A stretch of DNA of 64,000 nt from Strigops habroptila (Eukaryota > Chordata > Aves > Psittaciformes > Psittacidae): NCBI RefSeq assembly GCF_004027225.2, contig NC_044277.2, forward strand, positions 40,342,305 to 40,406,304, written 5' to 3'. Positions 11,156 to 24,200 of this stretch are shown one piece after another; position 1 is the stretch's first letter, and each line of letters starts with the position of its first letter. The translations under genes were made by a program, and so were the position numbers. The notes under the pieces are model-generated. The model was not told the origin of the DNA. It saw only the letters and a list, made by a program, of their open reading frames with translations, and ran no database searches.

Positions 11156-12160
11156 GTAAGAGCTCGGAAACGTTCAGTTGAAGGACACAGTAAATGGTGC
11201 CGTTGTTGGTGGATGCTCGCAGGAGTAGTTTCAAAGGGAGGACGCTTCTGCTGCTCCATTCGTTCGGGGTAGTTCCTTTTTTTTTGCTGTTGGAATTACA
11301 CTTTCATTCAGTCACACAAACTGTTTGTTAGGGTTGGGGCAGAATGTGCCACTTTGATGTTGCTTGCTTCTCTAAAGGGAGCCAGAAAAGGCCGGACATA
11401 AGCTGTGTGGAGAGGCTTGTTGCAGTTTAGGTTGTAAGGAATTCCTGCTCCAGCCTCTGCAAACACACTTCTTGTTTTGGCATCAAAGTCAGGGGGAGAT
11501 TAAACTATAAAGGAAGAAGAAAGGAGTGGTGAAGGTCACTGTCTATGGTAATGTACTGTGTCCTTATGAACAGCTTCTGTTCCTGTTTATTTTTCAGTTT
11601 GCTTTCGGTACAGAGATGATATGAATTTTCTTGTTAGTCTATGTAAGATGAATTTTAATTTATATAACTTGTGTTTTGTTTCATTTTTGTTGTTGCTGGA
11701 GTTTTGTTTTTTTGCCCCAGAAGTTTTAGTTAAAGTGTTTCTAATATCTAAATACTCTTAGACAAATAAGTGAACTAAATCACTCCTAATGCTTGGGGTG
11801 AGCAGCATGTGTGCTGAATTTTAACCCTGATTTGGAAGGAAGACGGCTTCTGTTATCTGTAGGGCTACCTGGGCCTTGCAGAAGAGTAGTCTTTATTCAC
11901 ATAACTTCACTCGGTTGTTTAAGAATTTATAAGACTGGGAGTTACTTAGTAGTGGTATATATCTTTTATTTTATCAAACTTGTGATTGGTTGCAGTTTGT
12001 GTGTAGGTATGGCTTTATAAAACTTTGATTTCTCTGAAAGTACTAAGTACATTTTTAGGGAATGGGACAGCCGATTTTCTTTTTTTCGTTAAAATATTGG
12101 ACAGATACTCTGCTTTTTAATACTTGAATAAGAAGCCTCAAATCTGACTTGCATTTCTAG
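11156..12160 (+). other. ATP6V1H: Intron 1 of ATP6V1H (3' part)
   Basis: Composition drops quickly from the CpG island to AT-rich DNA. No further feature was recognised. It ends in the acceptor GCATTTCTAG at 12160. Confidence 0.6.
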
Positions 12161-12287
12161 GTACATTTTAATTACCAATTAAGATGGATATCCGAGGTGC
12201 TGTAGATGCTGCTGTCCCAACAAACATCATCGCTGCCAAAGCTGCTGAAGTTCGTGCAAACAAAGTAAACTGGCAGTCATATCTCCA
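12161..12287 (+). CDS. ATP6V1H: ATP6V1H exon 2 (first coding exon)
   Basis: The acceptor is at 12160. Translation starts at ATG 12184 in a strong Kozak context (A at -3, G at +4) and encodes [14 protein letters not shown]... to the split codon of Gln35. An in-frame TAA at 12169-12171 rules out an earlier start in this exon, so the MTK extension of the human protein is not encoded here. The donor is CCA|GTAAGT. Confidence 0.97.
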
Positions 12288-15200
12288 GTAAGTAAAAACT
12301 TTCCACATTTTTTTTCCCCCTCCTTCCCTCTTAAGTGTTAGACTTTGAGATTTTGGGTTACATTGGGACATTAGGTTACAGTGAGGAACATTCTGTCTTG
12401 GTCCCATGGAAGTAGTTGGAAAAAGTCTGAGTGGTTGGGGAACATTTTCTTATGACTTATTAACAGAAAGAGAACTCTACTTCTGTGAATTGAACACTGT
12501 AATAGCAAATAATACAAGTTTGCATGAATATATGGTAAAACTTTGAAATGTATGTAATGGCACTGGGAATAGCAAGAGAAATATTGTCCAAAGAGGACAT
12601 AGGGACAAGCTGAGGAAAATAGATTTGTGTGTGAGGTAGGGAAAGAGAAGGCGAAGAAACAGGCTTTTACTAGTTCTCTGTACTCTGAAGTGAAATGCAA
12701 GATTCTTGCAGCCATGCATTCCTCACGACAGGTACCTATGAAGAACATTGGCAAAGTGTAAATTACTATTATCTATTGTAACTGAAGTGGCAGAAATCTT
12801 GATTATTCTAGAAGTACAAACCATTCTGACGATGCTTTGTGATTATCAACATTACATCACAAAAAAAAGTTTGTTTTTTTTTTTTCCAGATTGCTGTGAT
12901 ACATAAATATATACTATGTATTAAATTGAAATTGCAAAAATGTACACCTGCAAGCTGAGAAATGCTAACCCAGTAGAAGCTTATTAATGACTACCTGCTT
13001 TTGCCTTGCTGTGTAGCTCAGTATTGCTTATTCAATTCATTGAACTGTTATTTTTCGTCTTTGTGATTATATATCTGCATGATAAGTCTGCATTGAGGAA
13101 CTGATCTGCTGCTGAAGCTTCTTTTTTTTTTTTTTTTTTTTTTTATAAGCTATTTTTCAGATGGGTCAGTTTCTGGTTCAGTTTATAGTGTGACATTACA
13201 GTGACTTTGCAGGCAAAAGAGGAAGGTTGGTGTGGTAACTTGTCAGTGACAGCTACCAAGCACTTTTCAGACAGGCAGAAGTAGTTTTGTTGTTACTGTG
13301 TGCCCGGTATCCATCCGATTGGAAGTGTGTCCTGAGGAAAACTGGGCAGCTGTTCCTGTCCTAGTGGCAAATGAACTGCTGCTAGCTTGCAGCTAATCAG
13401 GAAGAAAGTGGGAATACAGTTGTGCACTGTCAACAAAAGTGAATATGAGAGAGTGTTTTTCACTGCTTTTCTAGTGGTTCAGACTGAAAAGCTGATGAGA
13501 TACATCTGCTGCTTTTGTTAGTATAAGGGATGGTTCTGTTTGGCAAGGAGTTGTATTTTGAATATGTGTGTAGTATTAATTGTTTGACTTTGCTTTATGT
13601 GGTCACCATTTATAATTTTCCTTCATTCTTGGGGCTTGCTCGCTCTCTCTGGTGCTGAATAAGGATGGGGGAGTTTTGTGTATGTATTTGTCAGCAAACT
13701 TCTACGTAACTTCTTTTGACCAGGAGGTAGGGTGGATGGTTCTTGTTTTCAAATTCTAGAAATAGAATTTGACTTTTTGTTCTGGAATCTATGAAAGAAG
13801 TATACAGTAGTTACTTCCTCTCTTTGATCAGTTAGCCAGGTTTTGGAGTCTACTGTAGTGCATCTGGCTAGTGTTTGTGATCCTGTTGTGAGGCTGTTCA
13901 ATGCTTGGTGCCCTTTCTATGTCAATGACAATGTGTTCTGTTTATTATTGCTCTGAAATAATTGTCTCCTGTATTTACTGATAACATCCTGGCTGTCTGG
14001 TTAAGGTAGCTTCAAGGATGAACTTCAGTGGTGCCAGAGGGATTGTGGAGCGTTGTGAAGATAACTGTAGTTCCTTGGCTGAGGAGTTTCCTTATCATTA
14101 GTTATTGTAAAACATCAGTAGAACTTTTGGTGCTTCTAAAGAGGAAATAAAATCATACCTGTTTTTTGACATGTTATTTTTACAATGGGCAGGTTTGGAT
14201 GTGATGGTGTCTTTGAGGCTGGTGCTTTAAGGGATTTATTGAAAAGTCAGTAGTGCAGCTGTATTGACTCATTTCTGGCAGGACATGGACTTGTTTGAGC
14301 GAGTCCAGAGGAGGCCACAAAAATGATCAGGGGGCTGGAGCACCTCTCCTGTGAAGGCAGGCCGCGAGAGTTGGGGTTGTTCCGCCTAGGGAAGAGCAGG
14401 CTCCAGGGAGAACTTAGAGCAGCCTGCTAGCACTTAGAGAGAACCTGCAGGAAATCTGGAGAGGGACTTTTTCCAAGGGCATGTAGGGATAGGACAAGGG
14501 GAATAGTTTTAAACTGAAAGAGGGTAGATTTAGATTAGATATAAGGAAGAATTTCTTCACTGCGAGGGTGGTGAGACACTGTAAGAGATTGCCCAGAGAA
14601 GTTGTGAATGCCCCGTCCCTGGCAGTGTTCAAGGCCAGGTTGGATGGGGCTTTGAGCAGCCTGGTCTAGTGGAAGGTGTCGCTGCCCATGGCAGGAGGGC
14701 TGGAACTAGATGATCTTTAAGGTCCTTTCCAACCCAAAACATTCTATGATAACAAATGAGTGGAAACTTCTTGCTTTTGATGCACCTGTTAGAGGCAGGT
14801 CAGAGTGGTTTGTTCTGGTCTATGGAGTAGAAGGAAGATGGTGATTTTGAAGGACACTTCTCTTGCTTTCTTTTGAGCCTCTGTTCTAGCAGTTTGTGCA
14901 TTTAGTGCAGTAAGCTTGTGTATAAGTATATGGAGGTGTACTTCAAGTCTTCATACATTTTTACATTAGAGGAAATGTTTGTTTTCCTTTAGTTAACACG
15001 TGAACTGAGGCATGGCCTAATTTGTGTTCCTTAAGCTATAGATACTATTTATATAGTTGGAGTCAAAGAACTTCACAAGATATCCTAATGAAGTATTATT
15101 ATTTATTTACTTTTTTCAATCTAGCTGTGACAGTTGTATGTGTATAAAGATGCTTTAAAGACTGCATCAGTCACAACAACACTGGAGTCTGGTCACACAA

Positions 15201-18200
15201 GAAGGCATTCTGAAGTTTTTTTTCTGCTCTGTTCTTCAGTGCAAAAGTAAAACAGCTTACTAATGACCAACTAAAATTTGGTCATACTCTAGTAGCCTGA
15301 CTTCTCTTGTAGAGTCAGTTCAAGCTAAAGATTAACTGGCATATTGTTTATTCCATCTCTGAAGGTTGTAACTGTAAACTAAATGTCAAACTACTCTAAC
15401 ACACAACTGCTGACTTTAGGTGTTTTCTGTGTATACTCTTAGCACAAAAGGGAAATATATAGGTATGACAACTCTACGTATTTACCAGTTTGCCACTATA
15501 TTCATTGCTTACTTCTTTTTTTAATGCTAAAATTTACACTTTCTTTGTGTTGAATTCCAGTTAGGGTGTGTGTCTGAGGGAACAAAAAGTAGCAAAACTT
15601 GGAACAGTGGAAGGTGATGTGTAGGTATGCCTACCTTCTGAAAACTACATGTGGTATGTAGTGGAGGCCATTAGTTCTGTACAGACTTTCTTGCCTTTGG
15701 ATCTTGAGACTTCTAGTGGTTTAGAGGTGTTGATGCTCTCTGTTAGTTGAAAATACAGTGGGTTGCTGTTGTGTGCTATGTGGTTGATTTCAGTGTTTGC
15801 CTTGGAGTATCAGAATGCCTTTGGGAGTGTGTTGGCTTGCCTGAAGCAAGTTTGCTTTTGCTTTCTAAGGATAGTAACTGAGTTCTGTGGAAAAGTGAAC
15901 TTGTTTCAGAGTTTAACTTTCCTCTTAATGCACTGTAGGTTTTCTAGGTATACAGCATTTGACAATGCTACATATTTAATCAGGTGAGATACCTGATGAC
16001 TAATTTGTACTTAGCTTCCCATGTGTCTTCAAGTACTTTACATGTATGTTTGTGAATTCTGATGTTAAAACACCTATTTTCCTGGGGGGAGGGGGGGTGC
16101 CTTTCTAAAGTGGGTGAAGTATCTTGGACTTTAAAAGCCAATCTTAGGTTAGAAGAAAGAAGTTTCCTAACTTGTAATGTGTGTGGTTTGCTTGTTTATT
16201 TATTTTTTTTTTTTTAATTTGGTCCAATCTTGTAGAATACAGTCAGCCTGTTTTACTGTTTTAATTTTGTAATGTTAAAGCTGTTGAAAAATTGGACAAA
16301 ATGAATGTCCTTTAGGTACATGCAAAATTCTGTGGATACCTGGATAAAAGAAATTTTATGGCTTTACATGATGTCATCATAAAGGCCTTCATATTTGCTG
16401 TAGATGTCAATTTTTAAAAATACTAATAAAACACACACCACGCCCCCCTCTCCCCTCCCCCCCCCCCCCGCCCCAGCCTCCAGAATGGCTTTTGTTAAAT
16501 CATTCAACTGAAAAAGGAACAAGAGCTGCTGGAGGAAATGCATGATAAAAAGAAGGAATCACAAGTTTCTGAATCATCTTGAGAGACTGAGAGGTTTTAA
16601 AAACGGTGGTCTTACAAATTCATGCTTTCTAAATCTTACACAGCTTCAGTTTACTCTGCGGTAGCTAGTACTCTCAAAGGCAGGCCTTAATATATCTGGC
16701 AGAGCTTTGAAACATGATTACAGGACTCCTGGTCTAAAGTCTCCAGGTCTATGGTCCTGTAGCCTGTAGAGTACAGACTACAGACCAGTCAGTCCCACCT
16801 CTGTGCCTGGCAAAATCATAGAATAGATTCTTCTGGAAACCATGCTAGGGCACATGAAAAACAATGAGGTGGTTGGTGACAGCCAACATGGCTTCTCTAA
16901 GGGCAAATCATGCCTGACCAGTTTGGTGGCTTTCTATGATGGGGCTACAGAACTGATGGACAGTTGCAGAGCAACTGACGTTGTCTACCTGGACTTGTGC
17001 AAAGCGTTCAACACTGTCCAGCACAACATCCTTGTCTCTAAGCTGGAGAGACATCAATTTGATGGATGGACCACTTGGTGGATAAAGAATTGGCTGGATG
17101 GCTGCATGCAAAGAGTTGTGGTAAATGGCTCAATATCCAGTTGGAGACCGGTAACAAGTGGTATCCCTCAGGGGTTGGTGTTGGGACTGATCTTGTTCAA
17201 CATCTTTGTTGGTGACATGGAAAGTGGGATTGAGTGCGCCCTCAGCAAGTTTGCTGATGACACTAAGCTGTGTGGTTTGGTTGATACACTGGAGGGAAGG
17301 GATGCCATCCAGAGGGACCTTGACATGCTTGTGAGGTGGGCCAATGCCAGTCTCATGAAGTTCAACCAAGCCAAGTGCAAGGTCCTACACATGGGTCGGG
17401 CAATCCCAGGCACTGCTACAGGTTGGGCGGAGAAAAGATTCAGAGCAGCCCTGCAGAGAAGGACTTGGGGGTGTTGGTCAATGAGAAACTGAACATGAGC
17501 CGGCAGTGTGCGCTCGCAGCCCAGAAAGCCAACCGTATCCTGGGCTGCATCAAAAGGAGTGTGACCAGCAGGTCAAAGGAGGTGATCCTGCCCCTCTACT
17601 CTGCTCTTGTGAGACCCCACTTGGAGTACTATGTGCGGTTGTGGTGTTCCCAACATAAAAAGGACATGGAGCTGTTGGAGCAAGCCCAGAGGAGGCCACA
17701 AGGATGATAAGAGGGCTGGAGCACTTCCTGAATGAAGAGAGGCTGAGAGAGTTGGGGCTGTTCAGTCTGGAGAAGAGAAGGCTGCGTGGAGACCTCATAG
17801 CAGCCTTCCAGTATCTGAAGGGAGCCTGCAAGGATGCTGGAGAGGGACTGTAGTGATAGGACAAGGGGTAATGGGTTCAAACTTAAACAGGAGAGATTCA
17901 GGTTAGATATAAGGAAGAAATTCTTTACTGTGAAAATGGTGAGACATTGGAATGGACTGCCAAGGAAGCTGTGAATGCTCCATCCCTAGCAGTGTTCAAG
18001 GCCAGGTTGGACAGGACCTTGAGCAACCTGGTCTATTGGAAGATGTACCTGCCAGTGGCAGGGGGGTTGGAACTAGGTGATCTTTAAGGTCATTTCTAAT
18101 CCTAACTATTCTATGATTCTTTGAAACCTGGTATACCCAGACAACTGAAGCTCAGTCAAATGACGTTCATCTGTTGACAAAAGACTGTAGGCATGTCCTG

Positions 18201-21200
18201 GAAAATAAGAAACTAAATGGCTATTAGGAAGAGGGATGGAGGGAAGCTTTGATTACTTGCTTAGAGATGCTGGGAAGTTTCTGTCTCTTTGAAGAGGGGG
18301 TGAGGAAAATGTGTAATAGTATGAGGTAGCTGGTGCCAGCTGTCAGAGGCTGCTCTGCATTTTTTCTTTTAATTGGTTGCTAAGATTTACTACATTATCA
18401 GTTCTTTCCATTTTAAAATGAGATTAATGGAGATAAATGCATTTAAAATTACTAAGACTGCTAATCAGATGTATGAGATCTCTGATAAAATATTAACAGC
18501 TTGTTTACAAAGCTGTCAAATCCCTTGTACTGTTTTGTATAGTTTGGAAAGTGTCTTTTTGAATGGGACTTAGAAAGCAATAAAGAGTAACCCTAACAGC
18601 TTTTCCTTTCAAGGCAACATCAATCCCAACACCTATATTTTTATTTTACTTTTTTTTTCTTTTTTTCACTGTGATCTAATGTAGGATGAAAGTGAAAACT
18701 TCAAAGCTTTTTACCTCGGCATTTAGCAGACCTCTTCTAATAACTTGGTTATAAAGAAGCATCTTTCTTCGTGTGATGAGGCTTTTTCAAGCATTAAAGC
18801 TGAAAATGAAGGATTCAGCTTATGTCATCTTTGAAGTACTTTCTAAATGCCAATATTCTCACAAACAAGCATCTCATCTTGTTACTTTCACATCAATATC
18901 ATCCAGGAGTCCCTGGCTTGGCCAGCATTGATTGAAACATGGAAGACTTCTAGTTATGGAACATTAAGTCCGGTATTTGTGGCAGATGAATTGTTCTCAT
19001 CTTTCAGCAACTACTCAAATCCATTCTTAATAGTCAGGAAAGAACTCAAGTCGATCTAAAAGGCATGTGGTAGCAGCATGGTTATTATTAGCTAATTACT
19101 TTTTAATGTATAATTAGCTAAGTTTTGGTAGAAACTAGTCAAGGTTTACCACTGGCTTTATGAATCTTCCGTCTAGTAAGTCTTAAATGCCTTTCCTCAA
19201 TCCATATGAGGATATTTCTTATAAAGCAGCTAGAATATGGGAATAGTGCACATGGTGCTGAACTACTTATGTTGTTTACTTGAATAGTAAATAGGTAAAA
19301 GACGGCTCTGTGATGAGGCCATTCTCAAGACATAACTATAAGAGGAAAGATACGAACATATTGTGAGTCTTGCTTATGTTTCTGTGTTTCAAGAATCCAG
19401 GTAAGCCAATTTAAAAAAACCAAAAAAAAAAAACCTCAACCAAAACCACTCATCAAACAAACAAACAAAAACCACCCCAATGCGCCCCCCCCCCCCCCCC
19501 AATCCCAAATGTTTCCTATAAGTTTACAAGGATTTTAATGTAACTTCTACTTACGGAACATCTGGAACTGACCCGGAATGTGCAATAGATGGATTAAAAG
19601 AATCTGCTACATAGTTTTGAAAAGTGGAAGAGGCATTTGACTCAGTGGAAACGTAAGAGGAGATGCATCTCGGAAATAAATGAAACAGAGCAATGTCTAA
19701 TACTTACATCCCCTGTGGCTTTTGTATTGGTGATGTGCACAATTTTCTTTCCTGAAGCACTCCTGGTGTTAACTAATAAAGCTAGTCACCTATTGAAGTC
19801 TTGGATATTTTCAGGACTACCTGGTTTAAAATTAGTTTTCTTACCTGAAGAGTACCTGACTGTACTATTTTGGCAAGTTTGTTATTTGTCGTGATGGTAA
19901 GTTTTGTATTATAACAAAACCCTAACAATATTTTGCCAGCTCTTCAGCTGAGTCAACAGCTTTCTGAAATAGTACTGATGATGGCAGTAACTCAGTAAAG
20001 AGAAGATCAAGTAGAGATCTGTTAGCTTATAGTTGTCCACTGCAGTTTACTGTTTCTAGCCCCCTTGATATGTGTTAGGATGAGCTTGCATGCATATTGT
20101 TTTTTAAACAAGCAGGAAAAGCTGGAGTGTCATAATTAGTGAAAGCTAAAAATACATTAGGAACCAAGTTCTCTGTAGTCCTTAAAAGTCTCTTCAGTGC
20201 TTATGGCAAATTTAAAATAACAATTCATTTTCTTTTTCGGCACTTCATTTGGGTTGGATTAGACTATTATTCGTATTCTGTATTATAATTTTGACATAAT
20301 ATGCTAGCTTCATGTATTTCAGTTCTTGCAACTATTTCCACTGCTTCACCATTAACCTCCACAGGCTGCAGGTAGATATCTGCTCCACTGTGGACCTCAA
20401 TGGGCTACAGGGGGAACAGCCTACCTCACCCATGGTCTGCACCACTGGCTGCAGAGGAATCTCTGCTCCAGTGTCTCCTCTCCTTCCTTCTGCACTGACC
20501 TTGGTGTTGGCAGAGTTGTTGCTCTCACATACTCTCAGTTCTCTCTCCTGGCTGTTAAGTTTGACATACCTTTTTGTTCATCTTACTTACAGTTTCATAT
20601 TTTGCTTTTCAGAGGGCAGATGATTTCAGGTGAAGACTGTGAATTTATTCAAAGATTTGAACAAAAAAGAAATCCAGAAGAAAAACAGGAGTTGTTGCAA
20701 ACAGAAGGCAATCAGGTAACTTTCTTTTAATAATCTACTGGGGAGGAAGATAGAAGGAAAATTTCCTACTAACTTTTGTTTCATTGTTTGCTGTATATGG
20801 TTAAGATGTTGTGAAAGAAGTTTAAAATTTGCTATTATAATTCTTTTTTGCCCCCAGATATAGATTGGACATTCTTTTAAAAACTTATTAAATGATTACT
20901 AAATGTCATCTGACTTTGACTCTGTTGTGAGACAAGCTAGCTCAAGTCTTTCCTCATCCCAGTTTACTTAATTATGCACACTTGTACTTGAGTCACTTTT
21001 TTTTTTGAGCTTTTTCCTTATGCCTTATTGATGATGGCTACTAACAGTGAGATTTCTGCTTAGTTGGCTGAAAAATTATAATGTAGTTCCAGCAATAGAG
21101 TCCACTGACTGCTAAGGTAGATTCAGCTAAACACAGGTGTCTAGTGTCATTTTAGCCCCGATAAGATAGGAGATTGTACTGGACAGAGCTGGTAGGAGAT

Positions 21201-24200
21201 TGATAGAAGTCCCATGCCATTTGGCTTATGGAGTCCAGGCAGGATGCCCAAAGACACTTTAGTAATATTTGAAGCACTGAAATCTCAGTTTCGAAGCCTG
21301 AGTTTCTATCAGACAATGTCAGAGATCAAGAGGATTGGGGAGGCAGAGGAGAAGGTGAAGAGTAGGAGATGGACTCAAGACGCAAAAGTTCTGAGCCCTT
21401 TGTCCTACTTCAATTTTAGGCTGTTCTGTGTGGGCCTGTGGGTTTTGGTGTGGTTTTTTTTTTTTTTTTTTTTTTTTTGTTCTTCCCCTTCCCCCCCCCC
21501 CCCCCCAATTGTATTGTGTGACTGGTATGTAATGGACCATAATTTGCATAGTGACAAAAGCATATATGGTGTACATTATATGCCACAGTGTACCAGTTCA
21601 GAGTTCCATTGTTCTTTCAGTTTTGGTTGAATGCAGTGAAGGGAAAGGAGGAAGTGTAAAAAGTAGTGTTGTGAGTGCTTCAGCCTATTATATCAGCCTG
21701 TTGCTGAAATTGTAGTTGTTCAGGAGGCAGAAACCAGCTCAAATATGAACAAAGGTTTGTCTACATGGTTTACAAGAAGTAAACAGGTAAGAGTGAACTG
21801 TCTTCTCTCCTTCACGTTCAAGTTGCTGAAACCTTATTATACTATGTCTAAGTTTGTTGTTGTTTTGTCAATTTACTTGGTTCTCACTTCCATAAAAAAG
21901 AACACTGATGGAGATTTTTCTAATCAGTCTTTCAACAAAGCACCTTGCTGACTTTTGCTAGTGAGTAATTTTTATTTTATTTGAAAGCTGTAAACCAATT
22001 TGTAAAGGGTAACGATCAACATGACAGAAAATCGTCTTTGTAATATAATGTCAAATGTATTCAGCTCCTTTTGCAATTGAATAAGATGTTGGGATGCTCA
22101 ATGCTGATGTAAGGCTTAATTGTGAATTAATGAGGTCCTGGTTTCTATTACCAAAAGGAATGAAGACAATTGCTAATATTAATTTTAATGTCTCTTTTTA
22201 TTTTTTTAGTGTGCTAAAACATTTATAAACTTGATGACTCATATCTCCAAGGAACAGACAGTTCAGTACATTCTGACTATGGTTGATGATATGCTGCAAG
22301 TAGGTCAATAACCTTTCTTATTTTCAAGTCTTTTAGCACATACTTGAATGTTCCCTTAGCCTTATTCAGGTCTTTACAGGTGTTTGTCATACTGTATTAA
22401 ATATTCTGATAAATTTTCAGATCTTGTCTTCAGAGATTAAATGTTATACTTAGTCGAATGGGTAAATTAGTCTTATGTAAATACATATATATCTGGAAAT
22501 AAAACATACCTGTATGCTTGTCTGTTGGCTCTCAACCATGCTTCATGCAAAACTTGGATTAAAGGATGATTTGTAATCTCAGCCCTTTCTTGTTATGTAG
22601 ATAGGATATAACTTCTAACTTGAAGTTGTTGAAGCTTTTCCTAGGAAAGGAAACATCCTCAGCAAGAAGATACAGTTTCTGCGGTGTCATGTTTGCAGTG
22701 TAAATTTAGACTGCTTAGGACAATGTTTTGAAGTTCTGCATGATTGAATTATAAAGTGGGAACAAGAGATGGGTAGAGGGAGGAATTGCCTCCCTCGACC
22801 TGCTGGCCATGCTCCTTTGGATGTAGCCCAGGACATTGTTGACTTTTTGGGCTGCAAGAACACATTGCAGGGTGATGCTGAGCTTCTCATCAACCGACAC
22901 CCCTAAGTCTTTCTCCTCAGGGCTGCTCTCAATCAATCCCATCTGCAGCTTTGTCACTCTAATCCTCTTCCTCTTTTCTTTGAATTTATTTTTTCTCAAG
23001 TGTGACACAAACATCAAGAAGCAGAAAAGACAGAAGGGAGCCTTAGTGTCATTCCGTGATTAGGATACTGAGTTGGGAGTACCTATTTTTGGTTTATGCA
23101 TTTAATGACTTTGTCTTAGTGTATGAAAACTCTGTTTATTATGGCTACTTCTGTGAGAAATGGGTCTTCTTTTCTGCATGAGACACATCAGTGATAACAT
23201 ACTAATCATTTCACATACCCTTCTTTGTGAGTGTTAGTATGTCTTGCTTTGCTTAGGTACTTTGACATTAACACATAGCCTGCAGCTACAGTATGCAACA
23301 GCTGATACCTTCTGAGCTGTAGAATTAATACCCCACAGATAAAGGCTTTCACTGGTCCACTCTTGAACAATTGCATTAGTACTAGGTGGTCACAGAAAGT
23401 AGTTTTGAGTCATCTCTTATTTGCCCTATTAATTCTGTCATATGTGTCTAATGAACATGTTTTCTTGACTGCAGTGACTTTTCTGTATTCAGGGTCTTAC
23501 CCAGCCACAGAAGTGGTATGTCTGGCATTCTTCATGTTAAACATAATATTGTCAGGAGAATAGAGATGTATGAATGTAATATTTTGTATGAAATTAGATG
23601 CCTTTTTACTTTAGAAGTTCTGCTTCAGTGTGTGAAAGCCTGCACTGGCTTTTATAATACTCTGTATAATTTCATTATTCAGTGATATCTTGCTGCTGGC
23701 ATAGCAAGAGGGCTTGTGTGCAGGCATCTGCATGGCATTGTCCCATGACTTCCTAACCATCCATGTCTCCATGAGGCAAAGCTGAAATGGGACTTCTGTT
23801 TTCTTTTGGTCATGTTCAGATGGTACAACATGCTGTCAGTGATATCTTATGGAGCCTTGCTTGCACATTTTCAAGGTGTAAGATTCCTGTCAGAAAGCAG
23901 CTTATTGGCCATTGACTCTGAGTTTAGTGCAGGGTCTCTGCAGACTGCATGGGCAGAAAAATCCACAATAGTGGATACAAAGTCTCCTGTCTTTGCCCAA
24001 GTAGTTTTAATTCAGTACATGCAAAGATTTTAAGTGAGAAATTGTTCAAGGACATGGTCTTTCATGGTGCCAGTGCCTCTTCAAGTAAAATTATTTTGCG
24101 CAAGGATGTTCACTGCATTTTCATGAGACAAACAATTTTTGAAAGCTACTTTTGATAGCTGAAACTTCTAGAAACTATCATAAGTTAACAGTATCCAGCT

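Larger units (their letters stand above)
10500..11160 (+). promoter_or_regulatory. ATP6V1H: CpG-island promoter of ATP6V1H
   Basis: A GC-rich, CpG-dense block of about 650 bp, the only one in the window, placed 1.0-1.7 kb upstream of the first coding exon. It contains a GC box and an M-box-like site (listed separately) and no TATA box close to a likely start site. This is the usual promoter type of a housekeeping V-ATPase gene. Long open frames across it on both strands are a by-product of the high GC content. Confidence 0.85.
12288..20612 (+). other. ATP6V1H: Intron 2 of ATP6V1H
   Basis: An 8.3-kb intron. It contains two plus-sense CR1 copies, an LTR fragment close to its 3' end, a 23-base T run at 13122-13144, and C-rich tracts near 16441-16470 and 19485-19500. 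The rest is unassigned AT-rich intron sequence. Confidence 0.9.

Noticed and set aside
10639..11259. 206-codon minus-strand frame and 145-codon plus-strand frame in the CpG island
   Set aside because: Overlapping open frames on both strands are expected where stop codons are rare. No splice or homology support.
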